Origin: Streptomyces sp. NRRL B-1347 | GTDB taxonomy: Bacteria; Actinomycetota; Actinomycetes; Streptomycetales; Streptomycetaceae | Reading direction: 5' to 3' | Length of the DNA: 64,000 nt | NCBI RefSeq assembly: GCF_000720325.1 | Contig: NZ_JOJM01000005.1 | Location: 124,001-188,000 of the forward strand | Shown here: positions 60,983 to 64,000 of the stretch, piece after piece | Layout of the letters: every line of letters starts with the position of its first letter | How positions within the stretch are numbered: position 1 is the first letter of the stretch | The notes under the pieces: generated by a model | Databases searched by the model: none | Told to the model about the DNA's origin: nothing | What the model saw: only the letters and a program-made list of their open reading frames with translations | Translations under genes and position numbers: made by a program

Positions 60983-62395
60983 ATGACCGTTGACGCCAGC
61001 CGGGAGGCACAGCTGGAGCCGCAGCCGCGGACCAGCCTGGGCACGGCAGGTGCCCGCAACCTCGCCACCACGACCAAGTCCGCCCCGCAGATGCAGGAGA
61101 TCACCTCCCGCTGGCTGCTGCGGATGCTGCCCTGGGTGGAGACCAAGGGCGGCACGTACCGGGTGAACCGCCGACTGACGTACACCGTCGGCGACGGGCG
61201 CATCGATTTCATCCAGGACGGCGCGGACGTCCGGGTCATCCCCAGGGAGCTCGGCGAACTGGCCCTGCTGCGGGGCTTCGACGAGGACGACGTGCTGACC
61301 GCGATCGCCGACCGGTGCGTGCAGCGCGACTTCCGCTCCGGTGAGGTCCTCGTGGAGCGCGGCGCGCCCGCCGAGCAGCTCCACCTGATCGCCCACGGCC
61401 GCATCAACCAGACCTCCGTGGGCAAGTACGGCGAGGAGGTCGCCATCGCGGTGCTCGGCGACGGCGACCGGTTCGGCGACGACGCCCTGCTGGACGCCGA
61501 CGCCACCTGGGACTACACGGCCACCGCCGAGACCGACGGCACCCTCGTCACGCTCTCCCGCGGCGACTTCGCCGCCCTGCTCGACACGGCGCCGAGCCTG
61601 CGGGCGCACATCGAGCAGTGGAGCGCGCTGCCCCAGCAGCGGCAGAACCGGCACGGCGAGGCGGAGATCGCGCTCTCGGCCGGACACACGGGCGAGCCGG
61701 TGCTCCCCGGCACGTTCGTGGACTACGAACTCCACCCGCGCGAGTACGAACTGTCCGTCGCCCAGGCCGTCCTGCGGGTCCACACCAGGGTCTCCGACCT
61801 CTACAACGGCCCGATGAACCAGACCGAGGAACAGCTCAGGCTCACCGTCGAGGCGCTGCGCGAGCGCCAGGAGCACGAGCTGGTCAACAACCGCGAGTTC
61901 GGCCTGCTGCACAACGCCGACCTCAAGCAGCGGATCCAGCCCCACGCGGGACCGCCGAGCCCCGACGACATGGACGCGCTGCTCTGCCGGCGCCGCGGCA
62001 CCAAGTTCTTCCTCGCCCACCCCAGGACGATCGCGGCAATCGGGCGCGAGTTCAGCGCCCACGGGCTCTACCCGGACAACGTCGACCTGGGCGGGCAGCA
62101 GGTCCCGGCCTGGCGCGGCGTGCCGATCCTGCCCTGCAACAAGATCCCGATCACCAAGGAGAACACCAGCTCCATCCTCGCCATGCGCATCGGCGAGGAC
62201 AACCAGGGCGTCGTCGGCCTGCGCCAGACCGGTCTGCCGGAGGAGTACGAACCGGGCCTCTCGGTGCGCTTCATGGGGATCAACGACCAGGCGGTCCTGT
62301 CCTACCTCGTCACGACGTACTACTCCGCCGCCATCCTGGTGCCCGACGCGCTGGGGGTGCTGGAGAACGTCCAGATCGGCCGCAGGCCCGCCTAG
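60983..62395 (+). CDS. family 2B encapsulin-type shell protein with cyclic-nucleotide-binding domain
   Basis: 470 aa. An N-terminal arm, [18 protein letters not shown], precedes a Crp-type cyclic-nucleotide-binding domain (about 95-205: [38 protein letters not shown]). The rest is an HK97-like shell domain, including [40 protein letters not shown], and [21 protein letters not shown]. These proteins were long called EshA-like or Crp-family MIB-operon proteins and are now placed among family 2B encapsulins, whose cargo is 2-MIB synthase. It should form a cytosolic compartment around that enzyme; ligand binding may gate it. The three-gene order (shell, synthase, methyltransferase) is the standard one. 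Confidence 0.92.
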   Translation: MTVDASREAQLEPQPRTSLGTAGARNLATTTKSAPQMQEITSRWLLRMLPWVETKGGTYRVNRRLTYTVGDGRIDFIQDGADVRVIPRELGELALLRGFDEDDVLTAIADRCVQRDFRSGEVLVERGAPAEQLHLIAHGRINQTSVGKYGEEVAIAVLGDGDRFGDDALLDADATWDYTATAETDGTLVTLSRGDFAALLDTAPSLRAHIEQWSALPQQRQNRHGEAEIALSAGHTGEPVLPGTFVDYELHPREYELSVAQAVLRVHTRVSDLYNGPMNQTEEQLRLTVEALRERQEHELVNNREFGLLHNADLKQRIQPHAGPPSPDDMDALLCRRRGTKFFLAHPRTIAAIGREFSAHGLYPDNVDLGGQQVPAWRGVPILPCNKIPITKENTSSILAMRIGEDNQGVVGLRQTGLPEEYEPGLSVRFMGINDQAVLSYLVTTYYSAAILVPDALGVLENVQIGRRPA

Positions 62396-62518
62396 GCCCC
62401 TCGTCATCGAGGCCCGCCCTCCCCGAGGCCACGCCGGGCCGGGGCCCCTCCGGACCGGCCGAGCGCGCCGGGAGAGCAGGGCCCGGGACAGCCCACCCAC
62501 GTCATCTAGGAGACACGG

Positions 62519-63697
62519 ATGCCCGATTCCGGGCCTTCACCCCTGCCACCGGGCGCGATCGAACCGAACCCCGCGCTCGCCCGGGTCCTGAGCGGCCCCA
62601 GCGGCCTGGGGACGACGAGCCTGAGCCTGGTCCGGCGCGACGCGCTGCCGGTCCCGTCGGTCCCGCCGGATCCGGAGCCGCTGCAGCCCGAGCCGCCGGA
62701 GCAGCCGCCTCCGGCGGCGGGCAGGCCGATCCCCGGCCTCTACCACCACCCGGTACCCGAGCCCGATCCCGTACGGGTGGAGGAGGTCAGCCACCGGATC
62801 AAGCGCTGGGCCGTGGACGAGGTCGAGGCGTACCCCCCGGAGTGGGAGGACCAGTTCGACGGCTTCTCCACCGGCCGGTACATGGTCGCCTGCCACCCGG
62901 ACGCGCCCACCGTCGAGCACGTGATGGCCGCCGCCCGGCTCATGGTCGCCGAGAACGCGGTCGACGACTGCTACTGCGAGGACCACGGCGGCTCCCCGGT
63001 GGGCCTCGGCGGCAGGCTGCTGCTCGCGCACACCGCGCTCGACCCGCTCCATACGACGAAGGAGTACGCGCCCGACTGGCTGGAATCCCTTCAGTCGGAC
63101 GCCCCGCGGCGCGCGTACCGCTCCGCCATGGAGTACTTCGTCCAGCTGGCCACCCCCTCCCAGGCCGACCGGTTCCGGCACGACATGGCCCGGCTGCACC
63201 TGGGGTACCTCGCGGAGGCTGCCTGGGCCGAGACGGGTTACGTGCCGCAGGTGTGGGAGTACCTGGCGATGCGCCAGTTCAACAACTTCCGTCCCTGCCC
63301 CACCATCACCGACACCGTCGGTGGCTACGAACTCCCGGCGGACCTGCACGCACAGCCCGCCATGCAGCGGGTCATCGCCCTGGCAGGCAACGCCACCACC
63401 ATCGTCAACGACCTGTACTCGTACACCAAGGAGCTGGCCAGCCCCGGCAAGCACCTCAACCTGCCCGTGGTGATCGCCGAGCGGGAGGGCCTCTCCGAGA
63501 AGGAGGCCTACCTCAAGGCGGTCGAGGTCCACAACGAACTCATGCACGAGTTCGAGGCCACGGCCGCCGAGTTGGCCGCCGCCTTCCCCGACCCGCGCGT
63601 GCTGCGCTTCCTCAAGGGCGTGGCCGTCTGGCTCGACGGCAACCACTACTGGCACATGACCAACACCTACCGCTACAGCCTTCCCGATTTCTGGTAA
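62519..63697 (+). CDS. tpc: 2-methylisoborneol synthase (terpene cyclase)
   Basis: 392 aa, AGGAGA before the ATG. The first ~85 residues are Pro-rich and disordered and are likely the encapsulation tag. The class I terpene synthase core has the acidic motif DDCYCED at 149-155 and the NSE triad Asn297, Ser301, Glu305 (NDLYSYTKE). Both bind the Mg2+-diphosphate. It cyclises 2-methyl-geranyl diphosphate to 2-methylisoborneol, the earthy odorant. The C-terminal GNHYWHMTNTYRYSLPDFW is conserved in these synthases. Confidence 0.97.
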   Translation: MPDSGPSPLPPGAIEPNPALARVLSGPSGLGTTSLSLVRRDALPVPSVPPDPEPLQPEPPEQPPPAAGRPIPGLYHHPVPEPDPVRVEEVSHRIKRWAVDEVEAYPPEWEDQFDGFSTGRYMVACHPDAPTVEHVMAAARLMVAENAVDDCYCEDHGGSPVGLGGRLLLAHTALDPLHTTKEYAPDWLESLQSDAPRRAYRSAMEYFVQLATPSQADRFRHDMARLHLGYLAEAAWAETGYVPQVWEYLAMRQFNNFRPCPTITDTVGGYELPADLHAQPAMQRVIALAGNATTIVNDLYSYTKELASPGKHLNLPVVIAEREGLSEKEAYLKAVEVHNELMHEFEATAAELAAAFPDPRVLRFLKGVAVWLDGNHYWHMTNTYRYSLPDFW

Positions 63698-63711
63698 AGG
63701 GGGACCTATCC

Positions 63712-64000
63712 ATGTCCAGCACCGATTTCACCACCGATGTCACCTCTGTGAACGGCTCTGACGAACAGTCCGTCTTCATCCCCGCCCCGGCGACGCCCTA
63801 CCAGGGCGACATCGCGCGCTACTGGGACCACGAGGCCCGCCCCGTCAACCTGCGCCTCGGTGACGTCGACGGCCTCTACCACCACCACTACGGCATCGGT
63901 GACGTCGACCGTTCCGCGCTCGGGGACACCGGGGACGCGGAGTACGAGAAGAGGCTGATCGCCGAACTGCACCGGCTTGAGTCGGCGCAGTCCGAGATGC
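63712..64000 (+). CDS. geranyl diphosphate 2-C-methyltransferase, 3' truncated by window edge
   Basis: About 96 codons from ATG 63712 (AAAGGGGGA upstream). PAPATPYQGDIARYWDHEARPVNLRLGDVDGLYHHHYGIGD matches the N-terminus of GPP C-methyltransferases. The SAM motifs lie beyond the window. It makes the 2-methyl-GPP used by the preceding synthase. It starts 14 bases after that stop, so is in the same operon. Confidence 0.93.
   Translation, partial: MSSTDFTTDVTSVNGSDEQSVFIPAPATPYQGDIARYWDHEARPVNLRLGDVDGLYHHHYGIGDVDRSALGDTGDAEYEKRLIAELHRLESAQSEM

Overview
The window is high-GC actinobacterial DNA, very probably from a Streptomyces. The evidence is pervasive GC-rich third codon positions, GTG and TTG starts with GGAG-type ribosome sites, Sec/Tat/lipoprotein exoproteins, an F420-type LLM oxidoreductase, a mycothiol-isomerase-type anti-sigma protein, and a 2-methylisoborneol (2-MIB) locus at the right end. 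No rRNA, tRNA, CRISPR array, integrase or insertion sequence was seen. Several gene remnants and one internal operon deletion suggest an accessory, eroding part of a chromosome.

Left part (1-12,620): an exoenzyme neighbourhood. It carries a zinc aminopeptidase (cut by the window edge), a lipoprotein, a PQQ-type sugar dehydrogenase, a Tat-exported small protein, an M6 metalloprotease, a membrane-anchored ECF sigma factor fused to an extracellular CAP domain, an S41 protease, a GH5 glycosidase, a divergent pair of paralogous small secreted proteins, and a sirtuin. Strong hairpin terminators separate many of these units.

Middle-left (13,083-28,400): two adjacent, probably co-translated genes for giant uncharacterised proteins (1233 and 1379 aa) with no export signal. 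They are followed by an FAD monooxygenase, an MT0933-type antitoxin homologue without a visible toxin, a methyltransferase, an SRPBCC protein, a patch with LysR and dnaE fragments, a sphingomyelinase C, a YbdK/GCS2 ligase and an LLM oxidoreductase. A very regular run of eight C-tracts (a G-quadruplex candidate on the minus strand) lies between two convergent genes.

Middle (28,429-47,460): glutaminase, then a nitrate reductase operon in which narG and narH have been joined by a deletion while narJ and narI remain intact. Next come a TehA/SLAC1-like channel, MarR and IclR regulators, a secreted beta-propeller, an Eis-like acetyltransferase, a RimK-type ATP-grasp enzyme, a beta-lactamase-fold hydrolase, a methyltransferase, RidA, a coiled-coil/winged-helix protein, a VanX-type dipeptidase, a two-component system, a P-loop kinase and an acyl-CoA-ligase remnant.

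Right part (47,740-64,000): a compact biosynthetic cluster. It has a dimodular NRPS (C-A-T-C-A-T-TE; predicted Ser, then a Pro-type A domain), an FAD monooxygenase fused to a PapA/condensation-type acyltransferase, and an SDR lacking the canonical catalytic lysine. The architecture resembles bacterial pyrrolizidine alkaloid pathways (legonmycin/pyrrolizixenamide type). Then come an ECF sigma/anti-sigma pair and the 2-MIB operon: a family 2B encapsulin-type shell protein with a cyclic-nucleotide-binding domain, 2-MIB synthase, and the start of geranyl diphosphate methyltransferase.
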